Shown here: piece by piece, positions 40,935-50,022 of the stretch
Layout of the letters: each line of letters begins with the position of its first letter
Position numbering within the stretch: the first letter of the stretch is position 1
From: Deltaproteobacteria bacterium
GTDB lineage: Bacteria > Desulfobacterota > Syntrophorhabdia > Syntrophorhabdales > Syntrophorhabdaceae
Reading direction: 5' to 3'
Length of the DNA stretch: 64,000 bases
Assembly (NCBI GenBank): GCA_022711595.1
Contig: JAKLET010000013.1
Coordinates: 1 to 64,000 of the forward strand
Translations under genes and position numbers: made by a program
Notes under the pieces: generated by a model
Database searches by the model: none
What the model was told of the DNA's origin: nothing
What the model saw: the letters and a program-made list of their open reading frames with translations, nothing else

Positions 40935-43900
40935 TCAGATTTTTTCTTCTTTTTTCTTCGACCGCCCGATGAGCCAGCGGTTGAGCTCATCGAAATATAC
41001 ATAGAAAACAGGGGTAATGTAAAGAGTCATGATCTGGGAAAGAAAAAGCCCGCCTACAACCGCCACACCCATGGGCTGGCGCGCGTCGCCGCCCGCGCCT
41101 ATGCCCAGCGCGATGGGAAGCGTGCCGAAAAGGGCCGCCATAGTGGTCATCATAATGGGGCGGAACCTGACCAGGCACGCCTGGTAGATCGATTCCTCAG
41201 AGTTTGACCCCTTCCGCCTCTCTTCCTCCAGGGCAAAGTCGACCATCATGATACCGTTCTTCTTGGCTATACCGATAAGCATGATGATGCCCACCATTCC
41301 GTACATGTCGAGTTCCATACCGAAGACCCAGAGTGTGACCAGCGCCCCGCACGCTGCCAGCGGCAGTGCGGTGAGGATCGTGATGGGATGGATAAAGCTC
41401 TCATAAAGCACACCGAGGACCATATAAATAACAAGAACAGTGACAAAGAGAAGGAAACCCATACCGGCAAAGGACTTCTGGAACTCCTGGGCTGAACCCT
41501 GGAACCCGGTGACGATGGATTGCGGCAGGTTCACGTCCTTTGCTATTTTATTTGTGGCATCCACCGCTTCCCCTATGGAATGGCCCGGCTTAAGGTTGAA
41601 TGCGATCGTAGCCGAGTTGAGCTGTCCCGTATGGTTGACGTTCAGGGGGCCCACCGTTTCCTGGATGTCCGCCACGGTACCGATGGGGACAAGCTTGCCA
41701 GCATCGGACTTCACATAAAGATAGGAAAGCGCGTTGGTGTCCTCCTTGAACTGGGGCTGCACTTCGAGGATGACGGAATACTGGTTGAGGTCACCGTATA
41801 TGGTCGATATCTTCTTGGACGCGTATGCTGAATAAAAAGCGCTCTGGATCTGGTTGAGGGTCAGTCCGAGGGATGATGCCTTGTCGCGGTCGACATTTAT
41901 GAAAAGCTTGGGCAGATTCAGCTTGACATCGGAGTTGACATCTTCAAGCCCCGGCACCGACTTCATCTTGCCCTCGAAGATCCCCGCGTACTTGTAAAGA
42001 TCCTCCAGGTCAGATCCCTGGAGCGTGAACTGGTATTCGGCCAGCGCCGACCCCGCGCCTATCTGGATTGGCGGCGGATTCTGCGGAAAGACAAGCATGC
42101 CTGGAACGCTGTTCAGCTTGGGCCGCATGTCGGCGACGATCTCGTCCGCGGAGCGCTTGCGGTCCTTGAGACTCTTGAGCATGACGAAAACGATGCCGCT
42201 GTTGTAGGCGTTGATGCCGGCAACGGAAATAAAATCCTTCACATCCTCTTCGGCCTTTACGATCTCGTTCACCTCCGCCTGGTGGCGCATCATGTCATCG
42301 AAGGATATCTTGTCGGCGGCCTGGACCCAGGCCATCATGAAGTTCTGGTCCTGGGCGGGGAGAAACCCCTTCGGTACCTTCATGAAAAGGACACCGGAAA
42401 CAGCCAGCACGATGACGGTCACAATAAGGGCGATCCTGCGGTGGTCCAGCACCCACTTCAGGGTGCGCCCGTAAAAACCGATCATGGCCTCGAAGCCTCG
42501 TTCCGTCACCTTATAGAACTTGCCTTCCTTCTTTTCCTGGAAGCCCTTCAGCACGCGGCTGCACATCATCGGCGTCAGCGTTATGGAGATGAAACCGGAG
42601 ATCATGATGGCGGAGGCGATACAGACGGAGAACTCGTGGAAGAGCTTGCCGACAATGCCGGGCATGAAAAGGATGGGAATGAAGACGACGACAAGAGAAA
42701 GGGTCATGGACATGATGGTGAACCCGATCTCCTCGGACCCCTTGTATGAGGCATCCACGGCATTCTCACCCATCTCCATGCGTCGCACGATGTTCTCCAG
42801 GACGACGATGGCGTCATCGACTACAAGCCCCACGCACAATACCAGGGCCATCATGGAGAGGTTGTTGAGGCTGAACCCCATAACGCTCATGACAGCGAAG
42901 GTGCCGATAATGGACAGCGGCACGGCAACGTTGGGTATGAGCGTCGACCTGAAAGAGCGAAGGAAAACGAAAACGACAAAGAGAACGATAACAATGGTAA
43001 GGACAAGCGTGAACTGGACATCCTGTATGGATTCTTCGATGTAATCGGAGGCATCGTAGAGCAGGTGCCATTCCACCGATTCAGGCACCATCGACTTGAG
43101 CCGCGGGATGAGCTTCTTGACGCCGTCGGACACGAGGACCGTATTGGACCCGGGCTGCTTCTTGATGGCGAGCACGATGGCGCGCTGTGTCTTCTGGCGG
43201 GTCGAGTACCAGGAGGCCATCTGTTTGTCCTTCTCGACGCCGCTTATGGCGTCTCCCACATCCCTTATGCGTACGGGTGTACCATCCTTATAGCGGACGA
43301 TGACATCACGATATGCCTCGCCGACCATGAGCTGTCCGTTGGAATCGATCGTGAAGGCCTGGTAGGCGCCGTCGAGTGTCCCTCCGGGGAGGTTGACGTT
43401 GGCATTCTGGATCGCCCTCTCCACTTCATCGATGCCGATGCCCTGCTTTGCCAGGAGCTTTGGGTTCACCTGGATGCGGGCCGCAAACTTTTGCCCGTAT
43501 ATGATGACCTGCGAGACACCGTTGACCATGGTAAAGTTCTGGGCGAGGTAGTTCTCGGCATAGTCGTTGAGCTGGATAAGCGGCATCGTTTCCGAGGTCA
43601 GGGCGAAATAGAGTATGGGCTGGTCCGACGGGTTGACCTTGTCATAGGTGGGGGGGCTCGGCATGTTGGTCGGCAGTTCACCCTGGGCGGCGGCTATCTT
43701 GGAGTTAACGTCCTGGGCGCAGGCGTCTATGTTGCGACCCAGCGAGAACTGCAGAATGATGGTCGTCGAACCCGTGTAGCTCTGGGACGCCATCGACTCA
43801 AGACCCTGGATGGTGGAAAAATGCTTCTCAAGGGGCTTCGCCACGTTTGACGCGATCGTTTCCGGAGACGCGCCCGGGAGGGAAGCCGACACCATGATCG

Positions 43901-44030
43901 TGGGGAAATCGACCGCGGGCAGGTCGTTGATGGGAAGATTGAGATAACTGTTGATACCGAAAAAGAAAAGGCCGAACATGACCAGAATGGTCATAATGGG
44001 CCTCTTGATCCATATGGCGGAGATGTTCAC
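40935..44030 (-). CDS. RND efflux transporter inner membrane pump
   Basis: A full-length 1031-residue RND permease of the AcrB/MdtB/MexF type. It starts SAIWIKRPIMTILVM and has NLPINDLPAVDFPTI, SASLPGASPETIASNVA, LCVGLVVDDAIVVLENI with the proton-relay aspartates, KVPKGFLPAQDQ and the C-terminal MVGIIMLIGIAKKNGIMMVD and GTLPIALGIGAGGDARQPMG. It is driven by the proton gradient and exports hydrophobic compounds; specificity cannot be read from sequence. The start overlaps the adaptor gene by four bases. Confidence 0.95.
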   Translation of the reverse strand: MNISAIWIKRPIMTILVMFGLFFFGINSYLNLPINDLPAVDFPTIMVSASLPGASPETIASNVAKPLEKHFSTIQGLESMASQSYTGSTTIILQFSLGRNIDACAQDVNSKIAAAQGELPTNMPSPPTYDKVNPSDQPILYFALTSETMPLIQLNDYAENYLAQNFTMVNGVSQVIIYGQKFAARIQVNPKLLAKQGIGIDEVERAIQNANVNLPGGTLDGAYQAFTIDSNGQLMVGEAYRDVIVRYKDGTPVRIRDVGDAISGVEKDKQMASWYSTRQKTQRAIVLAIKKQPGSNTVLVSDGVKKLIPRLKSMVPESVEWHLLYDASDYIEESIQDVQFTLVLTIVIVLFVVFVFLRSFRSTLIPNVAVPLSIIGTFAVMSVMGFSLNNLSMMALVLCVGLVVDDAIVVLENIVRRMEMGENAVDASYKGSEEIGFTIMSMTLSLVVVFIPILFMPGIVGKLFHEFSVCIASAIMISGFISITLTPMMCSRVLKGFQEKKEGKFYKVTERGFEAMIGFYGRTLKWVLDHRRIALIVTVIVLAVSGVLFMKVPKGFLPAQDQNFMMAWVQAADKISFDDMMRHQAEVNEIVKAEEDVKDFISVAGINAYNSGIVFVMLKSLKDRKRSADEIVADMRPKLNSVPGMLVFPQNPPPIQIGAGSALAEYQFTLQGSDLEDLYKYAGIFEGKMKSVPGLEDVNSDVKLNLPKLFINVDRDKASSLGLTLNQIQSAFYSAYASKKISTIYGDLNQYSVILEVQPQFKEDTNALSYLYVKSDAGKLVPIGTVADIQETVGPLNVNHTGQLNSATIAFNLKPGHSIGEAVDATNKIAKDVNLPQSIVTGFQGSAQEFQKSFAGMGFLLFVTVLVIYMVLGVLYESFIHPITILTALPLAACGALVTLWVFGMELDMYGMVGIIMLIGIAKKNGIMMVDFALEEERRKGSNSEESIYQACLVRFRPIMMTTMAALFGTLPIALGIGAGGDARQPMGVAVVGGLFLSQIMTLYITPVFYVYFDELNRWLIGRSKKKEEKI

Positions 44031-45322
44031 TTTTTATTTCCCGCGGGATCTTCAGTTTTGGGCTGGGCCTGCGTGCCGGTCGATGTGCCGGCGGGTTTCG
44101 CCGGGGTACCCGTCCTGGCGCCGTCCGGCTTCTGCTGGGGGCTCACCGCGCTGCCGCCCTGTCCCGACGTGAGTGAGTCCCGTATCGCAACAGGGAAACC
44201 GTCCTTAAGCTTGAAGTGCCCGTCGGTGACGACCATCTCACCGGCGCTGACCCCTTTGGTCACCACCGTGAGGCCCCCAACGGTCCTGTCCGTCGTCACG
44301 ACCCGGTATTCAACGGTGTTGTCGGACTTGACGACAAAGGTATATTTTCCGGTCTGACTGAGCTGAATGGCCCGATCCGGTACGACGACGACGTCCTTTT
44401 CGGTGGTCAGCGTAAGGACCACATTCACAAACTGGCCGGGCCAGAGGAACTTGTCCGTATTGGGAAAGGTGGCCTTGAGCAATATCATGCCCGTCTGGGT
44501 GTTCACCGTGTTGTCTATGAACGTGAGTTCGCCTTCGGGCGGAGCGCCGGTGTATCCGGGAATGACAGCCGACGCCTTCAGCTTCCCCTGGGCGGAATAT
44601 TTCCTGATGGCAGGAAGGTCCTTCTCGGGCATCGAGAACGCGGCGTTGACAGGGGCGATCTGGTTGATAGTGGCAAGCTGTGTGTCGACGTCCTTTATCA
44701 TCCTGCCTTCAAAGACCGCGTAGGCACCCATGCGTCCGTCAAAGGGGGCCGAGATGAAACAGTGTGCCAGGCTGAGACGGGCGTCCTGCAGCGAAGCCCT
44801 GTCTGCCAGGACGATTGCGCCCTGGGCATCGGCGATGGACTGCTTGTTCTCGTAATCCGAGAGCGAAACGGCGCCCTTCTCATAGAGGAATTTATATCGT
44901 TTCGCCTCGTCCCTGGAAAACTTCATCTGCGCGGTGTCCTGGGCAAGTTTGGCTTCGGACTGGCGCACCTTCTCCTGGTACTGGTTGGGGTCTATGGTAA
45001 AAAGCGGCTGGCCTTTCCTGACATCCTGGCCTTCCTTGAAGTGTATCTTGACGAGCTGGCCTGTTACCTGGGCATACAGGGGAACACTGCGGTAGCCTTC
45101 TATAGTGCCGATCTCCTTCAATTCCACCGGCATGTCCTTCTTGACCGCCCTGGCGGCTGTGACGGGAATGTGCGGCCTTGGCGGCTCAGGCTTTTTCCTG
45201 GTTGCCGCGTACACGATCACGAGGATGATGCACAGCGCGATGATCCCGGCAGATATGATCTTTCTCTTTCCTGACATTGCCTGTATCTTTCCGGTCATTT
45301 CCTTAGCTTTTGATAGATCCAT
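44027..45322 (-). CDS. RND efflux periplasmic adaptor
   Basis: A 431-residue membrane fusion protein. A membrane anchor (IISAGIIALCIILVIVYAAT) is followed by the lipoyl-like halves (VPLYAQVTGQLVKIHFKEGQ, VRKGQPLFTIDP, ISAPFDGRMG), the hairpin and the beta-barrel segment (LWPGQFVNVVLTL). The end is a low-complexity Pro/Thr/Gly tail (about 385-431) of unknown role. It links the RND pump with the TolC-like channel and overlaps both neighbouring genes. Confidence 0.93.
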   Translation of the reverse strand: MDLSKAKEMTGKIQAMSGKRKIISAGIIALCIILVIVYAATRKKPEPPRPHIPVTAARAVKKDMPVELKEIGTIEGYRSVPLYAQVTGQLVKIHFKEGQDVRKGQPLFTIDPNQYQEKVRQSEAKLAQDTAQMKFSRDEAKRYKFLYEKGAVSLSDYENKQSIADAQGAIVLADRASLQDARLSLAHCFISAPFDGRMGAYAVFEGRMIKDVDTQLATINQIAPVNAAFSMPEKDLPAIRKYSAQGKLKASAVIPGYTGAPPEGELTFIDNTVNTQTGMILLKATFPNTDKFLWPGQFVNVVLTLTTEKDVVVVPDRAIQLSQTGKYTFVVKSDNTVEYRVVTTDRTVGGLTVVTKGVSAGEMVVTDGHFKLKDGFPVAIRDSLTSGQGGSAVSPQQKPDGARTGTPAKPAGTSTGTQAQPKTEDPAGNKK

Positions 45323-46617
45323 TATTTGCTCCCCATCGCCTTTTCCATGTTGGCCTTCGCCACCTTGTAATCGAAAAGGGCGTTGATGTTGGCCAGCTTG
45401 GCCTGGCTGTAAGAGACAGTGGCATCGGTCACTTCCAGAGGATCGGCGAGCCCCGCCTCGTACCGGAGATTCGTGATCTCCAGGTTTTCCGAGGCCTGCT
45501 TGATCTGCACATTCGTGGTGTCTATCGTTTGCTGTGCCTTTATAAGGCCAAGCCAGGCCTGTTTGACATCAAGCATGATCTGCAGCTTCATGGCGCTTAT
45601 CTTCGAGTCCACCGACTGCTTGTTCGCCAGGGCTTCGGCAACCTTGTTGGTCGTATATAACCCGTCAAAGAGATTGACCGTCAGTCCCACACCTGCATAC
45701 CACCCCTGACCGAGCGGGTACCGGCTCCCGGCAAAATTGTACTGGGCATTGCCGTTGATCTGCGGGTAGTATTCCTGCTTTGCCCGGGCGATGGACTTCT
45801 CGGCGGAATCTCTCTGGGCCTCGAGCGACTTGAGGTCCGGTCTCGCCTGATAGGCCGTCTTGAGGGCTTCCTCCATGGTTATCTCGTACTTCTGGTATTC
45901 AAGGTTGTCATGGATGGCATACTCGGCATCACTGTCTATGCCCATGGCGTTGTTAAGGTTCACCCAGGCGATCTTGCAGTCGTTCTCGGCGTTGATAAGG
46001 TTCAGCTTCGCGTTGCTGAGGTCAAGCTCGGCTTTTGTGACATCGTACTTCGGCTTCTTGCCGGCCTCGAAAAAGATCGCCGCGATCCTCAGATGCTTCA
46101 CGTACTTGCCGACGACCTCCACGCTGACATCGCGCGAGCGTTTCGCCTTGAGCACCCCATAATAGGACGACTTTACAGTGTTCGATGTTTTGTTGACGCT
46201 GTCATCAATATCCCGACGTGACGACTCCAGGTTGAGCTTGCTGATGTTGAGGCTCGTCGGCGTCCTCCAGAAATCGAAGATCATCTGCTTGAGGGTCACG
46301 TTGGCGACATTCTGGTTATACTGTTCCAAAAGCGAGGTGTAATAGGGATCGTTGGTATTATATACGGAAAAATTCCTGGTGAAGCTTGCGGCGCCGTCAA
46401 ACCTGGGGAAAAAACCTGACCTCGCCTGGCCGACCTGGGCCTCCTTCGCCTTCATGGCATAATACGAACCTGCTATGGTCGGGTTCATCTTCAGGCCGAT
46501 CTCGATGGCCTTATCGAGGTCCAGGGGATCGCCCGCCTTGATGGGCGGCTCCTGCGCAAGAACAGGACATGTAAAGAACAACATCAGGATTATAATGAGA
46601 AGGGAGTGCCGTTTCAT
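45322..46617 (-). CDS. TolC-family outer membrane channel
   Basis: About 431 residues with a signal peptide ending TCPVLAQE. The two-fold repeated helical hairpins of the outer membrane efflux family are visible: LDLDKAIEIGLKMNPTIAG and VGQARSGFFPRFDGAAS, then EEALKTAYQARPDLKSLEAQ and ARAKQEYYPQINGNAQY, ending with LAKLNALFDYKVAK-like text (ANINALFDYKVAKANMEKAM). ATG 46617 is preferred because the longer frame to 46659 adds charged residues before the signal. First gene of the efflux operon. Confidence 0.92.
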   Translation of the reverse strand: MKRHSLLIIILMLFFTCPVLAQEPPIKAGDPLDLDKAIEIGLKMNPTIAGSYYAMKAKEAQVGQARSGFFPRFDGAASFTRNFSVYNTNDPYYTSLLEQYNQNVANVTLKQMIFDFWRTPTSLNISKLNLESSRRDIDDSVNKTSNTVKSSYYGVLKAKRSRDVSVEVVGKYVKHLRIAAIFFEAGKKPKYDVTKAELDLSNAKLNLINAENDCKIAWVNLNNAMGIDSDAEYAIHDNLEYQKYEITMEEALKTAYQARPDLKSLEAQRDSAEKSIARAKQEYYPQINGNAQYNFAGSRYPLGQGWYAGVGLTVNLFDGLYTTNKVAEALANKQSVDSKISAMKLQIMLDVKQAWLGLIKAQQTIDTTNVQIKQASENLEITNLRYEAGLADPLEVTDATVSYSQAKLANINALFDYKVAKANMEKAMGSK

Positions 46618-46673
46618 GCTCTTCGGTTTCTCTCGGCGCTGACCAGATTTGGCAAACAATTAAATACTATGAA

Positions 46674-46716
46674 AATACGTATTCCACATATTAGATAAGT
46701 GCGGTTCCATTGTCAA
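46674..46716 (-). promoter_or_regulatory. Promoter and operator-like palindrome of the efflux operon
   Basis: Minus-strand TTGACA (46716-46711) and TAATAT (46693-46688) are 17 bases apart, giving a start near 46681. The perfect palindrome AATACGTATT (46674-46683) overlaps that start and could bind a repressor. No regulator gene lies next to the operon. Confidence 0.65.
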
Positions 46717-46852
46717 TAGGGAGTTTAAAGAGACGGAAGATGTGGTAGAATTAAGGAACAGTTTCAATTTTCAGGTCTTAAGACTTAAAAAAAGCTTTTT
46801 TATATTCAACCTGAAACCGGGCACTCAAAACCATACATCAAGGAGGATGAAG

Positions 46853-47626
46853 ATGGACATGCAGCTGAAAGAAAGGTTCATGAAAAGATGGGGGAAGTAT
46901 TTTCCCGGTGCTTCATTGCCTGTAGCCTTCTTTTATTCCGATGATGAAGCCGGCTCGACGAAGGTAAAAGGGCCGAAAAGCCTGGAAGAGCACCGGTGCG
47001 TCCTTGCCGACATCGTCCGGGCGACCCGCGGGCGTTCCCTCGCATTCGATGTAAACTCAATCGGCTGCGGCGGCGGCAGGAAGTACCTGGGTTTCACACA
47101 GAACCTTCGCCCGAACTTCGAATACTTCCTCTCTTATGGAATCCCGGGAGAGCTTGAAGGTGAACGGTATAAAAAGTCGCCGGAGATGGTGGGCAAAATA
47201 ATGAATAAAATGCCGAAATTCGATGCCCCCGCCAAACACATCGTCTTTAAGCGCTGGGACAAGCTTGAGGAGGAGGACGATCCTGACGCGGTCATCTTTT
47301 TCGGCACGCCTGACGTTATCTCCGGACTCTTCACTCTCGCCAACTTCGATGAGATCGAACAGAACGGGGTCTTCTCTCCATTCGGTGCGGGTTGTTCCAC
47401 CATCGTCACCTATCCATACCTGGAGAACAACGCCAGGCGGCCCCGCTGCGTCCTGGGCATGTTCGATGTTTCAGCAAGGCCGTGCGTTCCCGCCGGCACA
47501 CTCACCTTCGCGGCGCCCTTCAAAAAGTTCATACGCATGGCAGGCAATATGGATGAAAGCTTCCTCATAACGGAAAGCTGGAAGAAGGTGAAGAGGAGAA
47601 TTGCCAGGAACAACGGGAAAATGTGA
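46853..47626 (+). CDS. DUF169 family protein
   Basis: About 257 residues. DUF169 features are LPVAFFYSDDE, HRCVLADIVRATRGRSLAFD, the GCGGGRKYLGF segment, and AGCSTIVTYPYLE and MFDVSARPCVPAGTLTF. The cysteines are conserved in the family. The role is unknown, although such genes are frequent in anaerobes. ATG 46853 is chosen since AAGGAGG lies six bases upstream. A second copy of its last 60 codons occurs at 49818-50000. Confidence 0.88.
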   Translation: MDMQLKERFMKRWGKYFPGASLPVAFFYSDDEAGSTKVKGPKSLEEHRCVLADIVRATRGRSLAFDVNSIGCGGGRKYLGFTQNLRPNFEYFLSYGIPGELEGERYKKSPEMVGKIMNKMPKFDAPAKHIVFKRWDKLEEEDDPDAVIFFGTPDVISGLFTLANFDEIEQNGVFSPFGAGCSTIVTYPYLENNARRPRCVLGMFDVSARPCVPAGTLTFAAPFKKFIRMAGNMDESFLITESWKKVKRRIARNNGKM

Positions 47627-47698
47627 GCCGCTCCCCCACCCTCTTCTTTTCTGTACATTATCAGGTAAGAGAGGGGCACAGACCAGGGGCCGCGTTCT

Positions 47699-49387
47699 TT
47701 ACCTAACGCCCGGCAGCTGCTCAAAATCAAGCATGCCTTCAGTTTTTTGAGAAACCTTGAAAACAAAGGGCACCGTTGTCACGGGGTCCTTATCGGGCTG
47801 GGTTATGTGCACCACGGCCTTGTCAGGGAGCTTCACCACCCCTCCCTTCGCCAGGTTCTGGAATTCGGCGCCAACTGTTTTTGCGCCGCCCGTTGCCCTG
47901 TCGAAACCAAAATGTTTCCAGACGGAATCTTCGCCGGTCTGATCGGCGGCAAAGACCCCCCGGCCGATCAACTCCGAACCGCTCGAAGACCATCCTCCAC
48001 TCTCCCTCTTGACCGCCTGGTTGTCGACGTAGGTGGTCCTTGTCCAGGAAACAGAGATCCACCAATTCGCCCAGAGCTCATAGAGAAAATACTTATCGGG
48101 CATCATGATGGAACAGTCATCATCCCTGTGCAGGGTGATGCTGTGGATTGTCGGTTTGCCATCCCCTTTCTCCACCCCTGTTGCGATGAGCACGCCCTTT
48201 TCCGTCTGTTTCCCTGCCAGGCAGATGACGGTACCCGTATTGGAATCCGTAAAGGTGTTCATCTTTCTAAAAGGGTTGGTATCGAGAGGGGGCCTGTCTG
48301 CCGTTTCACCCATGCCCGAGGAACCGCCGCCGCCACCTCCGCCTCCAAGGATCCCCCCGATCAGGCCGCCCAGAACGCCCTTCGCGACATCCTTGGCTGT
48401 ATTCGAGGCACCGCTTCCGAATTTCAGCTGTGGTCCGATCTTTATGGGCCCGAATGGAATGACGGGACATGCTTCCTTTCCGGGAACGGGGCACTTTTTG
48501 CCGCACTCTTCGATTTCTTTAATCCTCTCGGAAATCTTTCTCATGCCGTCCTCGATCGATAATACCTCAAAGACCTTGTGCTCCCTCGAATCACGCAATT
48601 CTTTTATTTCATCAAAAAGTTCAAACCTTCTTCTCTGATACTCTGTCCGCTCTGCCCCGCTCTTAGGTACAAAGTCGCCCCAACCATCCAATTCATCGAG
48701 TTCACTTTCTTTCTCCATTGCTTTTTTCGAGAGGGATTCTATGTCAGCCTCCAGCCGCCTCACTTCATCTTTCTTTTTTTCCAGCTCGGCACGTGCCCTG
48801 TCCAATTCATCTGCAATGCTCTTGCAGTCAGGGCAGCCGGCCGATGACGGAGGCCCTGTCGGAGGAGATTCTTGGGGCCCCGCCGGAGACCCCCCGGACT
48901 GTTCCCGGCACCTCTTCCTGCATTCCCCGAGTTCCTGTCCCAGTTTGCCTTTTCTCGCCTCAAGCTCCCTGATCTCACTTTCCAAGCCTGACTGCCTTTC
49001 CCTTTTTCCGGGGAGACTCTCGAGTTTCTTTTTGAGTTCCTCTATTTCCTTGCCGATATTTGGGTCGTCCTTAAGGAATTCCCTGCCTTTTTCCTTTACC
49101 GTAAGTTCCCTTTTGTATTCTTCCTCGTTCCTCACGTCACGAAGTATCTCCGCCAATTCCCTTTTCTTCGATTCAAGTTCACCGGAAACGCGCCTCAACT
49201 CTGCTGCTTTGGATTGACACTGCGGACATATGACCCGACCGGATGTTCCTGCCGGGTCGCCCTTCGGGGCTTCGCCCGGTCCGTCATCGCCAGCCACGGC
49301 ATAAAAAGGGGCCGTAGCAATGAGCGCAATGATCAGGACAGGACAAAACCGTTTCACGGAACATGACCGAAACCAATCTCGAGACAT
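47699..49387 (-). CDS. Exported coiled-coil protein with two cysteine-capped modules
   Basis: 562 residues. A signal peptide (about 1-32) precedes two similar modules. Module 1 runs from CPQC (54-57) through charged coiled coil to ECRKRC (155-160); module 2 from CPDC (185-188) to ECGKKC (294-299). Each coiled coil has a break near its middle, so it could fold back and bring the two cysteine pairs together. A glycine-only stretch (about 345-360) leads to a C-terminal domain of about 190 residues, beta-rich with several Trp, that I do not recognise (TFTDSNTGTVICLAGKQ, WISVSWTRTTYVD). Function unknown; a structural envelope or adhesin-like role is a guess. Confidence 0.75.
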   Translation of the reverse strand: MSRDWFRSCSVKRFCPVLIIALIATAPFYAVAGDDGPGEAPKGDPAGTSGRVICPQCQSKAAELRRVSGELESKKRELAEILRDVRNEEEYKRELTVKEKGREFLKDDPNIGKEIEELKKKLESLPGKRERQSGLESEIRELEARKGKLGQELGECRKRCREQSGGSPAGPQESPPTGPPSSAGCPDCKSIADELDRARAELEKKKDEVRRLEADIESLSKKAMEKESELDELDGWGDFVPKSGAERTEYQRRRFELFDEIKELRDSREHKVFEVLSIEDGMRKISERIKEIEECGKKCPVPGKEACPVIPFGPIKIGPQLKFGSGASNTAKDVAKGVLGGLIGGILGGGGGGGGSSGMGETADRPPLDTNPFRKMNTFTDSNTGTVICLAGKQTEKGVLIATGVEKGDGKPTIHSITLHRDDDCSIMMPDKYFLYELWANWWISVSWTRTTYVDNQAVKRESGGWSSSGSELIGRGVFAADQTGEDSVWKHFGFDRATGGAKTVGAEFQNLAKGGVVKLPDKAVVHITQPDKDPVTTVPFVFKVSQKTEGMLDFEQLPGVR

Positions 49388-49802
49388 GGTTTCCTCGCTT
49401 TCCCCGATCAGGTCGGATATAAGAACTATATATCAATAATAGCACAAAACCGAAAAATCGAAAAGCGGCACAAACAGGAGACGAGACATGCTTCCGGGGG
49501 ATGGGTTTAAGGACTTAGCGTCCAGTCACGGGCATTGCGGTCCGCAATGCCCGGAGTCATATCCGGCCAAGATCATCCAGACGGCAGATGGAAACCGAAA
49601 ACCTTCCTGGATGACAGCGGTGTTGATGACAGCCGGGTACGCGTGTCCGTCTGAGAAACATTTTCCCGAAAGGAGGATAATGGACGAAAATAACAGAAAG
49701 ATGGGGAAACACTTCGTGAGATAACGAAAATAGCCCTCTTCACGCATGAAGAGTCCCGTAAGCATATTCATTGCCTTTGCCGCAAGGTAGAGGTAGCGTT
49801 AA
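49388..49802. other. Mixed intergenic region between the coiled-coil protein and the DUF169 remnant
   Basis: The region has no convincing gene. A minus-strand frame at 49526-49771 would encode an 81-residue protein with a signal-like hydrophobic run (FPIFLLFSSIILLSG), but it ends inside a palindrome and has no recognisable family; confidence that it is a gene is about 0.25. The palindrome at 49529-49553 is listed apart. Confidence 0.4.
49529..49553. repeat. Perfect 12-base inverted repeat with a single central base
   Basis: CGGGCATTGCGG (49529-49540), one T, and CCGCAATGCCCG (49542-49553). This is a 25-base near-perfect palindrome without a poly-T tail. Such structure suggests a protein-binding dyad or a mobile-element scar rather than a simple terminator. 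Confidence 0.7.
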
Positions 49803-50000
49803 CACTGGCGTTCCCCGGCAAGGCCCTGTGTACCGGCCGGCGTGTTCACCTTCGCGGCGCCCTTCAAAAAGTTCATACGCATGGCAGGCAACATGGATGA
49901 GAGCTTCCTCATAACGGAAAGCTGGAAAAAAGTGAAAAGGAGAATAGCAGGGAGCTTTATTTGCGGTCCTGTGCTAAAATATTTTGAAAGGCGTTTTTAA
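49803..50000 (+). pseudogene. Remnant of a second DUF169 gene (C-terminal part only)
   Basis: From 49818 the frame reads ARPCVPAGVFTFAAPFKKF, then IRMAGNMDESFLITESWKK, matching the last 55-60 residues of the DUF169 protein at 46853-47626. The remainder of that gene is absent, and an in-frame TAA at 49800-49802 closes the frame upstream. Many differences are silent (AAT/AAC, GAA/GAG), so the copy was under selection before it decayed. The end runs on into AT-rich sequence and stops just before the B3/B4 gene. Confidence 0.8.
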
Positions 50001-50022
50001 CTGCTGGTCCGAAAAGGAACAA

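Noticed and set aside
49488-49724. Plus-strand 78-codon frame
   Set aside because: It runs through the palindrome, has no ribosome site and no recognisable features.
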